Both the position numbers and the translations under genes were made by a program. The notes beneath the pieces are model-generated. The model did no database searches. It saw nothing but the letters and a program-made list of their open reading frames with translations, and was not told where the DNA came from. Shown one piece after another: positions 47,958 through 59,621 of a stretch of 64,000 nucleotides of DNA. The stretch comes from Purshia tridentata. Taxonomy: Eukaryota > Streptophyta > Magnoliopsida > Rosales > Rosaceae. Numbering within the stretch: position 1 is the stretch's first letter; the number at the start of each line of letters is the position of its first letter. Location: assembly GCA_003254885.1 (NCBI GenBank), contig QANT01008592.1:9933-73932 (forward strand), written 5' to 3'.

Positions 47958-49669
47958 ATGGATGCCTCAAAAACCCCACTACAAGACCACCCTGAGGCCT
48001 CACCCAAGCCCTACAAGAAGAGCTTCGTCACCACTCTAATGGAGGCCGCCACACTCCGCTCACCATCTTTCAAAGAAGACACTTACTACGTCTCAAAGCT
48101 CAAGTCTTCAGAGAAGAAAGCGCTTCAGGAGCTCAAAGACAAGCTGATGGGCTCCGAAGCCTCTGAAGGGTCCATGTGGGGCATTCCTCTGTTGGGCAAC
48201 GACGAGAAGGCCGATGTGATCCTCCTCAAGTTTCTGAGGGCCAGAGACTTCAGGGTCCAAGACGCTTTCAACATGGTACTCAAGTGCTTAGCTTGGCGAA
48301 AGGAGTTCGGAGCAGACGGCGTCGTTGAGGAGGACTTGGGGTTCAAAGAGCTCGAGGGTGTGGTGGCCTATATGCAGGGCTATGACAGAGAGGGACACCC
48401 TGTTTGCTACAATGCCTATGGAGTTTTCAAAGAAAAAGACATGTACGAGAGGATCTTTGGGGACGAAGAGAAGCTCAAGAAGTTTCTGAGGTGGAGAGTT
48501 CAGGTTCTCGAAAGAGGCATCAAGGTGTTGCATTTCAAGCCTGGTGGGATTAACTCCATCATCCAAGTCACCGATCTCAAAGACATGCCCAAAAGAGAGC
48601 TTAGGGTCGCTTCAAATCAGATCCTCTCTCTCTTCCAAGACAATTACCCTGAAATGGTCGCTCGCAAGGTAACTTGATTTAGCTTAATTATTTTACTTTT
48701 AAATGATAAATTTGCTTTCTTTCAAGTAATTCTCACATGGGTCTTTTTTGGGGGTTCAGATTTTTATCAATGTTCCTTGGTACTTCAGCGTCTTGTATTC
48801 CATGTTTAGTCCATTTCTGACCCAACGAACTAAGAGCAAGTTTGTGATATCCAAAGAAGGGAATGTTGCTGAGACACTGTACAAGTGAGTCCATTACCAT
48901 CAAAACCATTTACTAATGAAAGAACAGTTCTTCTGTAATTTAATTGATTGATGATCTTTTAATTTGTTTCTTGTTCTTTTGCTGTAAAGAGGTTAAGTTT
49001 CAGAATTGGATTTTGATTGCCTCTACATTTCCATTTTTGTTTGAGTTTTTTTTCATTTCTTGAATCTTCTGTTCAAACCCTCTTTACCTTGTCCTGCAAC
49101 TGGACAGCTTACTATTTTGAGCTCATTGCTAATTTGCCACTTACCAGAAGTAGGTCTTAAATTCTGAAACAGGTTTATTAGGCCTGAGGACGTTCCAGTT
49201 CAGTATGGTGGACTGAGTCGACCCAGTGATTTGCAAAATGGCCCCCCAAAACCAGCTTCCGAGTTCACAGTCAAGGGAGGAGAGAAAGTTAACATCCAGA
49301 TTGAGGGGATTGAGGTTCACTAATCTTAAGCTTTTGAATCAAAGATTTTTTAAAATGATTAAGAAGATTAATGGTGTTAATATCTCTCATTTTGTTTGGC
49401 AATTATAGGCTGATGCAACAATTGCATGGGACATAGTTGTGGGAGGGTGGGACTTGGAGTACAGTGCTGAGTTTGTGCCAAGTGCACAAGGCAGCTACAT
49501 CATTGCTGTGGAGAAGCCAAGAAAGGTCATGCCCTCTGAGGAAGCAATCCACAACTCTTTCACTCCAAGAGAAGCAGGCAAGATGGTTTTCTCTGTGGAT
49601 AACACTGCCTCTCGGAGAAAAAAGGTGGCTGCCTATCGCTACATTGTCCGCAAATCTGCCTCTATCTAG
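47958..49669 (+). CDS. PATL6: Patellin-6 (SEC14/CRAL-TRIO plus GOLD domain protein)
   Basis: Four exons (47958-48668, 48760-48884, 49173-49314, 49409-49669) join in frame to 412 residues, against about 409 in Arabidopsis PATL6 (AT3G51670). The start MDASKTPLQDHPEASPKPYK precedes the short acidic N-terminus that marks PATL6, the other patellins being longer. A CRAL-TRIO N domain (about 60-120, LLKFLRARDFRVQDAFNMV) is followed by the SEC14 lipid-binding domain (about 125-290, with VLHFKPGGINSIIQVTDL and FINVPWYFSVLYSMFSPF). A GOLD domain (about 300-405, ADATIAWDIVVGGWDLEYSA) closes the protein. Patellins bind phosphoinositides and act at the plasma membrane and cell plate; PATL3 and PATL6 restrict some viral movement proteins. 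All motifs are intact and the gene looks functional. A long open frame (47417-47920) precedes the start in the leader region. Confidence 0.95.
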
Positions 49670-49906
49670 CTAACTTCATCAACTATGATATAATTAAAAC
49701 TTGTCAGGTTTTTGCTTTTTGTGTTTTGGTTTATATGTTATCTATGAGGGGTTTAATTAATGGTTGTGGACCTTGTTTTTAGTCTTTTTGAGAGTACTAG
49801 CATTGTAATGTATAAAAATGGTGGTATTATATTGCTATAATAGAGGAAAAGCATATTAACTATGGTTTATATATGCCAGTCTAAACTACTGTTTGTCTAC
49901 ATGCCG

Positions 49907-49922
49907 AGAGAGAGAGAGAGAG
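49907..49922. repeat. (GA)n microsatellite downstream of patellin-6
   Basis: Eight GA units lie about 240 bases after the patellin-6 stop. They sit just before the segmental duplication. Confidence 0.85.
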
Positions 49923-50299
49923 ATTGTATTATCTTGGTCATTTGGGCAGTGGTTCTCTGAAAAAGGAAATGCCTGCTGGTCTCAATAATAGTGACTGCTG
50001 CATATTATGTCTACAAGGCTTGAAAGGGATTGCTTAATGGTCACTTGTCTTAAACAAGGGTACGTTGGGTGTAGCAAAAGTTAAACAAAAGTGGGAGATG
50101 AAAGAGATTGGCCTAGCTTTTGGAAGTTTTGTTTGATTCAAATATATGATTGTCAAAATTCCTACTCAACAAAGGGTGGTGGTGGATTCTGTGTCGTCTG
50201 TAAAATAAAAAATCAATTAATATAAAAGAAATTATGTCTTCAATTTCCGTCGAATATTTGAATGTATAAATACCCATAAGGATGATGGATTGCAGGACA

Positions 50300-51311
50300 C
50301 CCCAGATTGAAACTTGGTTCAATCCACAGCTGTGATGCTCTAAAACCAGAGGGTTTCATCTTTCAAACAAAAAATATTGCTTTAATGCTTAAATTTTCCA
50401 TCTTTCGTATGAAATAAACGGATAGCAATACCTTTATATCGAAATAAGGAACTTTGAGAGTGTATGCAATTTTCATTGCAACCAGGATAGTTTGAGGCCT
50501 CAATATAGAATGAAGAACTATAATGTCCAAGATACAGGGTCCTATTCCCCAAGCTCTGTTCTTGCAAGTTGACAAATCCTTCCAATTGTCACCAATAAAT
50601 GGTAGCTTTAAAACCTCAAACCTAAAATGCGAGAGACACAAAACCCTTTATATGTATTGGCATATATGTAAGAACCCTCGCCTTTGGTTGCTGAGGGTCT
50701 TCAATGTCACATACAAAAAACCCTTTATATCTGCCGCATAAAATTGTTCTCTGTAATAAGTTACATCCATTAATTTTCCTTTTACTTTTGAACTTATTGA
50801 ACTTATAATTGTTCATTTATCTTCTTTCGGAATCTTAAACCAGTCGAATTAGAAATAACCTTGACGGTGTAATTCAATGTCGAAGAAGGGTTAGATGATA
50901 AGACAAATTTACTAATTAAGTTGTTAGATGAAAGACCTAACCTGCAAGTGTAAATTCAAGCGTGGCAGCTCAATTTGAGTAGATTAAAGGATGCAGCAAA
51001 TTAACCTTGAAATCTAAAGAAACAATACATCATCAGCCATCCTAGAGAAGAATAACAACCCTTGCTCTTGACTTGTGGCAGATGAAGTTTGTGAAGCTTA
51101 CCTTTGTTCATATTGAAAAGGCTATGGGTGATATTACTCCTCTGTGGGAGCATCAGGAATGTTGACTGATGTCTTAATCCACAAGTTAATGATCTCCAGG
51201 ATTTACAAACTGCATCGAAAGTAGTCAAATCGTCTGAAAAAGCTAAGCGTTTGGCAATAGAGATAACGAGATCTTCACAAAGATTTGATCAGTCAGCCAT
51301 CAAGGAATCAA
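50300..51311 (-). pseudogene. F-box/DUF295 (SKIP23-like) pseudogene, longer copy
   Basis: The minus strand begins MAD, then a stop (TGA where the sister copy has TGG) at the fourth codon, then LCEDLVISIAKRLAFSDDL, FDAVCKSWRSL and the DUF295 segment HKLHLPQVKSKGCYSSLGWL. Further on, frames are broken but LGNRTLYLGHYSSSF, EASNYPGCNENCIH and QLWIEPSFN are recognisable pieces of the DUF295 C-terminal part in the right order. F-box/DUF295 genes are large, fast-evolving plant families with many pseudogenes; members are subunits of SCF ubiquitin ligases. Several stops and frame changes make this copy non-coding. Confidence 0.8.
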
Positions 51312-51812
51312 GTTAAATATCAATTACTAATTTACTATTGCCTGCACATGGGACTGTTGAAAACGTAGAATTAAAGTGAAAAGGAAATATGTTTATATGT
51401 GATATATTTATATATACTTCTACTCATGCGAGAGACTTTGTTTCCTTGTAGTTAGGGTTTAACCTTCAATTTCTATCTAGATGAAGTCTGAAGATGGAGA
51501 AAGACAAATTTTTTATTTTTGCTATTATTTTTTCTGCTTTTGGGCAGTGGTAATTCTTTGAGAAAAGGAATTGCATGCAGGGTGCCTGCTGGTGTCAAAT
51601 TAATAGCATATATATAAAAGATGAAGACACTAAAAACCACGACTACCATCTGAAACCTCTATCCCAACCACAGCCACACTAATCAAAATTAGAAATACAT
51701 TTCATAGTGGTAGGAAAATTCAAACCCTAAGCCTGAAGTTGATCAAGATCAATGACTAATATCGACTCGATTGGTCATATCAACGTCCAAGGAGTCGCAA
51801 GAAAATTTGCGA

Positions 51813-52235
51813 TTAAGGTGTAGAAGATAAAACAAACTTATTAATTAGTTTCTTATGATTAAGGTATGGAAGTTCAAAACGTGGCAGCTCAATTAGAGCA
51901 TGATTTAAAGGATGCAACAAATTAACCTTCAGATTTTTATATACAACCATCAGCCCTCCTAGAGAAGAATAACAACCTTTTTCCTTAATCTCAGGCAGAC
52001 AAAATTTGTGAAACTTGCCATTTTTCATGATGTAAACCTTACGAATAGCAGTCTTATTCCTTGGGGTCATCAACAACGGATAGTGATGTGTAATTCTCAA
52101 TTTTCTATCAAAAAAGAAAAGCTAGATATGATCTCTATGGTTTACAAACTGCAAGAAAAGTACAAAAGTCCATCTGCGTCTAGCGATAGAGATAATCAGA
52201 TCTTGACGAAGATTCAACCAGTCAGCCATCAAGGA
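51813..52235 (-). pseudogene. F-box/DUF295 pseudogene, truncated copy
   Basis: The minus strand starts at the ATG near 52232 with MADWLNLRQDLIISIARR, then a deletion removes the rest of the F-box. The DUF295 segment reappears as GKFHKFCLPEIKEKGCYSSL and VNLLHPLNHALIELPRF. Nothing resembling the C-terminal half follows. It is the sister of the longer relic at 50300-51311 and is also non-coding. Confidence 0.78.
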
Positions 52236-52340
52236 ATCAAGTTAATAAAAATTAACTTGAAAAATGTGAAATTGGATTGAGAAAGAAAGAGTTTGCCGCA
52301 GAGATATGCATATTTATATGTGCTCTATATATATGTGTGC

Positions 52341-53073
52341 TTTAGACAAGCAGCCCTAATAAAGTGATAAGCATACGACTTGCTCAAAATTGAGGTTATC
52401 CGATAGTTTAGTTTGAACACCATCTAGCATGCATTTTGGGTCTGGTGTAATATGTGGCAAGCAAAGCCTGGTCCATGCAAATCATAACAACCCAACCCAA
52501 GAAAGAAAGGAAGCATTGTCCCAGAATTATTGCTATATAACACCTTCAATTCCATCATGATCAAGGCAATATATCTTGATTTAGTCGATCATACTCAGGC
52601 AAAGATGAATATACTTGCTAAACTGAGATTTAACATTCAATTTCTATGTGTCAAGGTTATTGTAGAGTATGGATCATTGTCAAAATTGGAGTCCTACAAT
52701 TTCAGGCACAAGTTAAATATAAGCACACTGACTTCTGGTGAATATATCAACAAATCACAGCCTGATATTAATAGATGGGTATCAATATACAGAGAGCTCA
52801 ACTTCAATTTCTTCATCAGTAACTTAGTATTCTGTATTCAAATTGTGTACTTCTAAGTAAAACAAATATATACATTTTCTTTTTTCCCTCTAAACAGTTC
52901 TGAGGCAGGACTTGGCAAGAAGCTGATTAACACTCTCGGAAAAACCACACTAATATATGGAAAACTTCCATTGTTCTAAACTGGGTTTAAGCCTGTTGGT
53001 TGTGATCACAACCATGAAAAATCTTTAACCCAGATTGCAAATCACTCTGTTCTAGCTTTTTACAGATAGACTT
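52341..53073. other. Intergenic stretch between F-box relics and PP2C
   Basis: No gene was recognised. The open frame at 52530-52856 has no family features. The right part is probably the PP2C 3' UTR. Confidence 0.5.
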
Positions 53074-53102
53074 GAGGAGGAGGAGGAGGAGGAGGAGGAG
53101 GA
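53074..53102. repeat. (GAG)n microsatellite in PP2C 3' flank
   Basis: About nine GAG/GGA units lie 15 bases beyond the PP2C stop codon, in the probable 3' UTR. Confidence 0.9.
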
Positions 53103-53116
53103 CATGATTGAGTTAA

Positions 53117-55727
53117 TCAATGAGCTTCAACCTGAACCTCTTCATAGTCCTTTGATGTTTTGCGCCAACTTAAAGGGCCAGAATATCGAGGAAGGTTCAT
53201 AATGGTATCTACTCCACCAACACTTTCCCACTCTTCTTTTGAGTCTCCAGTGATCTTGCTATCAGCAGATTCAAACCCTCCATCAGTAGTATTTGCCAGA
53301 GTAAGAGTGGATTTAGAGCAGTATGAAGATGCAGGCGCTGAGTCTGTTATTTTTCCGCGGATCCCATGAGACGAGGATTGAGATAACACAGGTGGTTCTT
53401 TCAGGAACAAGCATATGACTGCACAGTCGTCGATTTTGGAATCTGGGTACTTTCTCTTCCATGCTCTCACTGCGCGCTTTATTAGCAATGTTGCTGCCAT
53501 GGATCGCTTCCTTGCAGAAGCAACAATCTTTACCACATCATTGTTTGTCAATGCATCCCATATCTGCAGAAACCACCAAAAATCAAGCACTCTAATCAAT
53601 GGAGTTCAATATATATTGAGAACTAATAGGCTCTAGGCGACTAGGAAGCTGATTGGCATGTTGTTGATGTGTTCAATCAGACAATAACTTGTCCCCGAAA
53701 ACTTAAACTATTAAGAAATGAATCAACGATCCGGTCCTCACATGCATTGGAACATGAGGAATTGGAGGTTTTGGGTACATAACTGAGAAACTTCGGAATC
53801 CTAGTAACTTAAGCTGTTAGAGAATGAATAAGCAATTAACAGTATATATCTGTGAGAATATGGAGTGCTGTCCGAAAACTATTAGATATTGCGGTTAACA
53901 GTATATATCATAAAGTAGACCTGTTTAGTCATTTGAATATATATCAAGCAAACAAACATGAGATAATATTAGATATTCAGTTTTACTTCTCTCACCCCAT
54001 CAGATGCCATGACCACAAACTCATCATTGTTTGTGATCTTTCTATGGGAAACATCGGGAATTGAGATTAAGCCATAATCTTTGATGCAGAAATCCCCAAA
54101 AGCCCTTGACATTGCTAGACCAGGGCATTCTTCATCAGGCATCCATATCCTATACACTTCTGGTTCTTCTTCCAATGAGAAAACTCTGCCTTTGCATTTA
54201 TTGATTCTTTCAGCTTCACCTGATTATGACATCAGTAGAAGAAGATCAAATATACTGAAATACTTGATGATCATGATGGTTTGAGTAAGATGTTACTTAG
54301 ATCACAAGCAACTCTAAACCTACTTGGAGTATCTGGTTTCAAGTCAACAGAAAGTTGGACAGGAATGATCTGGTTTTTCTCTCCTGATCTAGTGCCAAGA
54401 ACGGCACGAGAATCCCCCAAGTTGCCAATTATCAAGTGATCACCCTGAAAATCAAAACACAACTTAACCCTTAAATTGCTCTTTTAACAAATGGGAATGG
54501 ATTCCTGTGTATTTGTTTTTTCTTGTTTCAAACTTAACCATGCATTACAAATCCAACGGTTATGAATCTATGAATGTGACACGGGAGTGAACCATTGAAT
54601 CCAAATTTGAGTGGCAAATTGTATACAGTACCTGTTTAACAAGCGTTACAGCTGTTGAGCCACTGCAGAAGCTATCAGCAGTGGTATCGTGGCAGAGTTC
54701 TTCGTCCATTTCCTTGAATGATTTAACAAAAACGGCTTCCCATGAAGAAAGAGGAAGCTCCATACTGTCTTTTCTGTTGTGATCAGTAGTGCTACCGTCG
54801 TTGCCAAACATCTCACTTGCCGCGACATTAACGTTGTTAAAAATGCCGGTGTTGAGTTGGTAAATTTTGATCACTTGGGAGAGCTTTGAGGGCAGATTGT
54901 CACGCACACATCGTGAAATCTTGTGACCATCGGGACCATGCCCATCAAACACACCACAGAAATACACGTCTTTCTCAGTGAAGTCCTAAAAATCAATGAT
55001 TTCACAAGACCTCAATTAAGGATACCAACATTGAAGAATTTCATGGGTAGTAACAAATACATATATGCATAAAGAAGATTTTGAATACATTCATTCCTTA
55101 CTACCTAAATTAAAAATAATAACTAAAATTGTAAACAAGAAATATTCCCTTCTAATTCATATTTTTTACACTAAAACACGCCATTATTTTATTTTTTTCC
55201 CTTCGTCGACTACAATTTTTTGATAACCTCTGTATTAAACTATTCTAATATAGATTATAAATATCTTATTTGGCTTAAAATTTTAAATTGAGCCTTAGCT
55301 ACTAATAAAAAAAAGATGTAGGTTTCTTTTGTTAATACAGAGGGGGAGCTTTTATATCCCATTAACCCTAATTAACTAAAATTAAAGAAATTATCGATCA
55401 TTATTATTGAAGATTTTTTTTTTTTTGGCCAGGATCATTATTATCGATCATTATTATTGAAGATGAAATTTGAGGAATTAGAATGATATGTACCTCCCAA
55501 ACGGTCATGGAATCTTGGTTGATCCCTTTTTTGCCTTGTTGGGTGTGCATTGAAATGTACTTAGAAAACCCTTGCAACCTTATGCGGGCCCCATCTTCTC
55601 CATACCTTACATTGCTATAGTCCTCCTCATCACCCTCATATTCATTGTCCTCAGAATGATGATGATGATGACGATCATCCTCTAAGGAACCTCCATACAT
55701 GCCCTCCTTGGTACAACAAGCTCCCAT
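53117..55727 (-). CDS. Protein phosphatase 2C, clade E-like
   Basis: Five exons join in frame to 459 residues: 55727-55494, 54985-54632, 54444-54324, 54219-53996, 53563-53117. The N-terminus MGACCTKEG has a myristoylation Gly-2 with adjacent cysteines for palmitoylation, which suggests membrane anchoring; a short His run follows. PP2C metal and catalytic motifs appear in order: GINQDSM, VFDGHGPDGH (residues 90-99), GDSRAVL (206-212), AMSRAFGDF, VVMASDGIWD and DDCAVICLFL. The Ser-rich tail after the catalytic domain is typical of clade E. These phosphatases dephosphorylate Ser/Thr in a Mn/Mg-dependent way; some clade E members restrain stomatal or proton-pump signalling. All key aspartates are present, so the enzyme should be active. 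The exact orthologue cannot be fixed here. Confidence 0.93.
55391..55464. repeat. 50-bp direct repeat around a poly-T run in PP2C intron 1
   Basis: A 24-base segment (55391-55414) recurs exactly at 55441-55464. The interval holds a poly-T run and GGCCAGGATCATTA. It looks like replication slippage or a tiny insertion with duplicated flanks. Confidence 0.75.
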
Positions 55728-55846
55728 GTCTCAAATGATAATTCCCAAAAAGCCAAACAGATAATAATAAGGGGTTTTAAGGCAGGTAAGGGTGAAGAGG
55801 CAGAAGAGAAGAATTCAAAGGTGTAATATATGGAGCCTGCAATGCA

Positions 55847-55854
55847 TTTATATA
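55847..55854 (-). promoter_or_regulatory. TATA box of the PP2C gene
   Basis: The minus strand reads TATATAAA about 120 bases before the PP2C start codon, a normal distance. Confidence 0.6.
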
Positions 55855-58800
55855 AAAGGAGAAGAATATTAAGTTAAACAATATTGAGGCAAGTTATGCA
55901 TGATTCAATGTCCGTGCTCTGGTTGACCATTAATTCAAGAGCACAACGCATGAATTGAAAATTTGAAGAATAAAAAGTGGCATGCATGCTCCTCAATCCT
56001 CATCCTGGTTTGGATATTGTGGGTCTCTATGTTCTCGGAAATTTCGACGTACTAGCTAAACAATCCTCGGTCAATCTATGTCAAAGTCAAATATGCTGTT
56101 TTCTCGTTGACAAAATTTGGTCCACGATAATGACGAGAATGCCCTTCTGCTTCTTGAGGACGAGGAAAGCCATCCTAAATTTACATCTCCGTACAGAAAT
56201 TAGAAGAGTCAAAATCTATCTTCCGTTTGATCTTTAAAAAGTGCACCATATTAAGGTTAGATTCAACTGCATGCGTAATTTATTAGAGTAGTTTGACCAC
56301 ACGAAAAAAAGAAAAAGGCGTAATGTATTAGTGAGGAGAGCACGTAATTAACATGAGATAATTGCCATGCATTTCATGTGAATATTTGATATTTCATGTG
56401 AATCCTACAATTCCTACCAAATGAAATCACAAATTCAAGCAATTATTTAATACAATGAGGAGACCACATCTTTCTCTCTTAATAAAATACTATACATTCA
56501 TTTAATTAAATTTTATATCTCATATTTTGTTAGCTAATATTATTTTTATCTTAATTATCTTATTTTATCATATAATTTGACATATTATATTATCATATTA
56601 TTAATCATCATAATGGCATGTTACATTAGTTTGATAATTTTATATTTGATGTGTGCTTCTAATTCAGAGTTTTGACAATATAATAGGAGGACATCTGGTA
56701 TTATATTTTAAATCAATCCAATGATTTATAGACAAACTAGAAGCTCAATCCCCATACCCCTAGCTAGCAGTTTTAGATGGAAGAGCATATAGGCATATAT
56801 CATCTCTATCTGTTCAACTAATCAGAACTAAAACCCCATGTTATTGTTGGTAAATTAACTACAAACTCTTCTTTTTGATAGCTAGAAGCAATGAAACGAC
56901 GTCGAAAGATTCGAAACAAAATTGCAATCCAAAGATTCCCCACTTCTCTCGCAGCATCTCAACATTGTGGTTCACTGGTTTAGCCAATTAGATTAGATGG
57001 TCCAAACTAAATAAGATTAGTCTGACTTAATTGCAACCATCCTAAGTTCCTAACAAATATATTTTGTAAATTTATATTACAAACGTACTTACAAGGTGAT
57101 TGTAGTTCACAAAATTAAGGTCAGAATCACTATTTATATAATCAATCTCGATCTGTCCTCATGTTGATTGTAATATACTTTAAAGGTGGCCTCAGAATCA
57201 TTCTCAAAATTTAAGTCATAATCACTATTTATATGGTTGGTTGGTGCTGAATTCTGCAATATCATTGGTTGTTATTAATAATTAGGCAATCTACAGTTTC
57301 ATTCTCTTCAATGCTGCACCAGATGCTATAGATAAATTCTTCTTTTTTCTTTTCTTTTTTTCCTTTTTTTTAAATTATTTATGAATGAAAATAAAGGAAA
57401 ACAAAAGGTGGCTTTACCACATATGGTTGCTGCAATGATATTTGATATGGACGGCCATGAATTTAATTGCTTCACTTTTCAGTGGAAGCAGCTGACTAGA
57501 GCATTAACTATCCAGTAATTTTAGGCCGATACATATTTGCAAAACAGCTTTAGCACTTTCCTTTAGTAATCTAGCTAATAATGCCAATCATCTTAATTAG
57601 AGACCTAATATTTTTTTAGGTTATACAAGAGGTGTACAATAAATGTCAACCATTAATTGGAGACCTCTCTTAGGTTAAACAAGAGGTTTGGAATATAACC
57701 ACATCTAATTCTTTCTTAAGGTTAGGGGAAATTGAAGGAATGAGAATGTATACTACAATATTTTTCCTAAACTTCGAGAACAAAGAAATTATATAGGGGT
57801 GCATAGCCGCATACATAAATGAATGAGTTCTTTTTTATTTAAGAAATGAGATATTTAAACTTGAAATTTCTTCAACATTGTGAAGAGAAATACCAGTGAA
57901 TCAAGAGTTGGTGATAATTTGAGCAAATGAGAGCACATTTCTGGACCATTATACCAAGTGGATGACAATTCATAGCACAGTGGTTGACAAAAACCACCCT
58001 TCATATTAAAAAATAATTATATATTGGATGCACAGAGATAAAGCCCAATTGTAGTGGGAGAAACAAAAGAATTAAAAGCCTGATCTCAATTGCATACCGG
58101 TGATCCAAAACATGGGTCATGAGCCCAGTTTAATCATAATAATTACCTACACAAGCCCAATGACTCGTTTGCTTGCAACATGACAAATTGACAATTTACT
58201 AACTTGTACATTCCCGCCTTCGGTAAGAAAATGCTATTTGTAATTTGCGAGAGAAATTTTATACAAATAGTTTTTTTATAAACTAATGTGATGGCTGAGG
58301 TGTCATGACACATATATGTTTGTATATAGGAATAAATTATTGAGTGGTCCAAGAACAAACAAGAACAATCTTGCTGCTGTCACATTCATTTGGGCCCATG
58401 CTTGGTTCACAAATGACTTAACGAGCATTAAGCACATCAATTATGTGTTTGGAAGAGTGTTAGTTTTGAACCATCCATGCCTACCAGAACACAGAATGGC
58501 TGTTGGCAATGTTTTTATCAGTTACTCTGGACCTCTGTTTTCTTTACATTTTGGGCTTATTTACTGCTCTCCAAGACTCCAACTGTTGGATGAAATTGGT
58601 AGTCCAGGATTGATTTGATGGGATGAAATGAAACCAAACACAAATCGATAATGATGCAATATTAGGCTGATAATTCTTGTGAAACAAAACATAAATTGCT
58701 AATGCCATGTGCAGTTGCCGAAAATATGCAGTACCATTTGAAGAACAACCTGCTGGCACTGAACCAATTATGAAGCCGAAGACGGTGACCCAATGATTGA

Positions 58801-59621
58801 GTCAAATAGGTCAAAATGAGCGTGAATGAAACTTCCCACTTTAAGCCACAAAATTGGAACAATGCAAGGAACCCAATCTCTATTGATTCCTTTGATTGTG
58901 CTTCAAGATCTTTTTTTTCAATGATTCTGTTTACAAATCCTTCAAAACTAAACAAACAAAAATAACACTACTTTACTTTACTAGGCCCCTATTGAATTTG
59001 GAAACTTATGCAATTTTCCTGGCAAAAAGCATACGAGGCATGATTACTACAAATGTACTGCCTTTGTTGGGCCTTTAACTGTACTACCTATATCATATAG
59101 TTGGAGCTTATGAATCTTGCAACTAGATTCTGCAAAGTGCAATTATTTAAGAGGACACCAGAAAAGAAACGAGGAGCAGATTTGTCAAAGAGAACATAAA
59201 AAAATCAAAAAAAAAAAATCAAACAGTATCCAAACCATAATGTAGATAAGCAAGGGAATATTAACTCATTCACCTACAAACCCCTTTATAACCCCCCCAG
59301 AACACAAAAGCATTAAGCACCTGAATGCAATTGCGGTAACCTCAGCACAAACTTATGGGGGCTCAAGAGTTTCAGCTACCCTGAGCAAACCTTAGAAAGT
59401 ATATTGCAACTACATGTAACAGACAGTTGCTAAATAATATGATAAACTTAAATTAAATCCAATGCAAGAAAGAGAGCTTGTCTGTAATGTGAAGTAAAGA
59501 AAATTTCATTTTCAGCTGCAACTCTTACTACAATAAACAATTCTAGAGCTGTTCTCTGTAAAACAAAGTTACAGAAGAAAAAGAAGTATTGACACTAGAA
59601 TCAAAGTAACCTGTCATGATT
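55855..59621. other. AT-rich intergenic region
   Basis: About 3.8 kb lies between the PP2C promoter and the methyltransferase 3' end. It contains diverged local duplications (about 57117-57235 and 57594-57690). Open frames at 58143-58955 are short, overlap on both strands and show no family features. The last few hundred bases are probably the methyltransferase 3' UTR. Confidence 0.5.
57594..57690. repeat. Diverged local tandem duplication
   Basis: Two copies of a block containing GAGACCT, then TTAGGTTA.ACAAGAGGT follow each other with an offset of about 60 bases. Differences are common, so the event is not recent. Confidence 0.5.

Larger units (their letters stand above)
49935..52340. repeat. 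Segmental duplication holding two F-box relics
   Basis: A segment from about 49935 to 51420 recurs in shortened form at about 51540-52340. Shared markers are the left-end TTGGGCAGTGG followed by GCCTGCTGGT, the F-box/DUF295 relics, and the right-end TTTATATGTG motif. The second copy lacks most of the F-box 3' half. The two copies are clearly diverged. Confidence 0.7.

Noticed and set aside
53074-53102. CRISPR-like array or repeat protein from the GAG run
   Set aside because: It is a simple trinucleotide microsatellite in the PP2C 3' flank.
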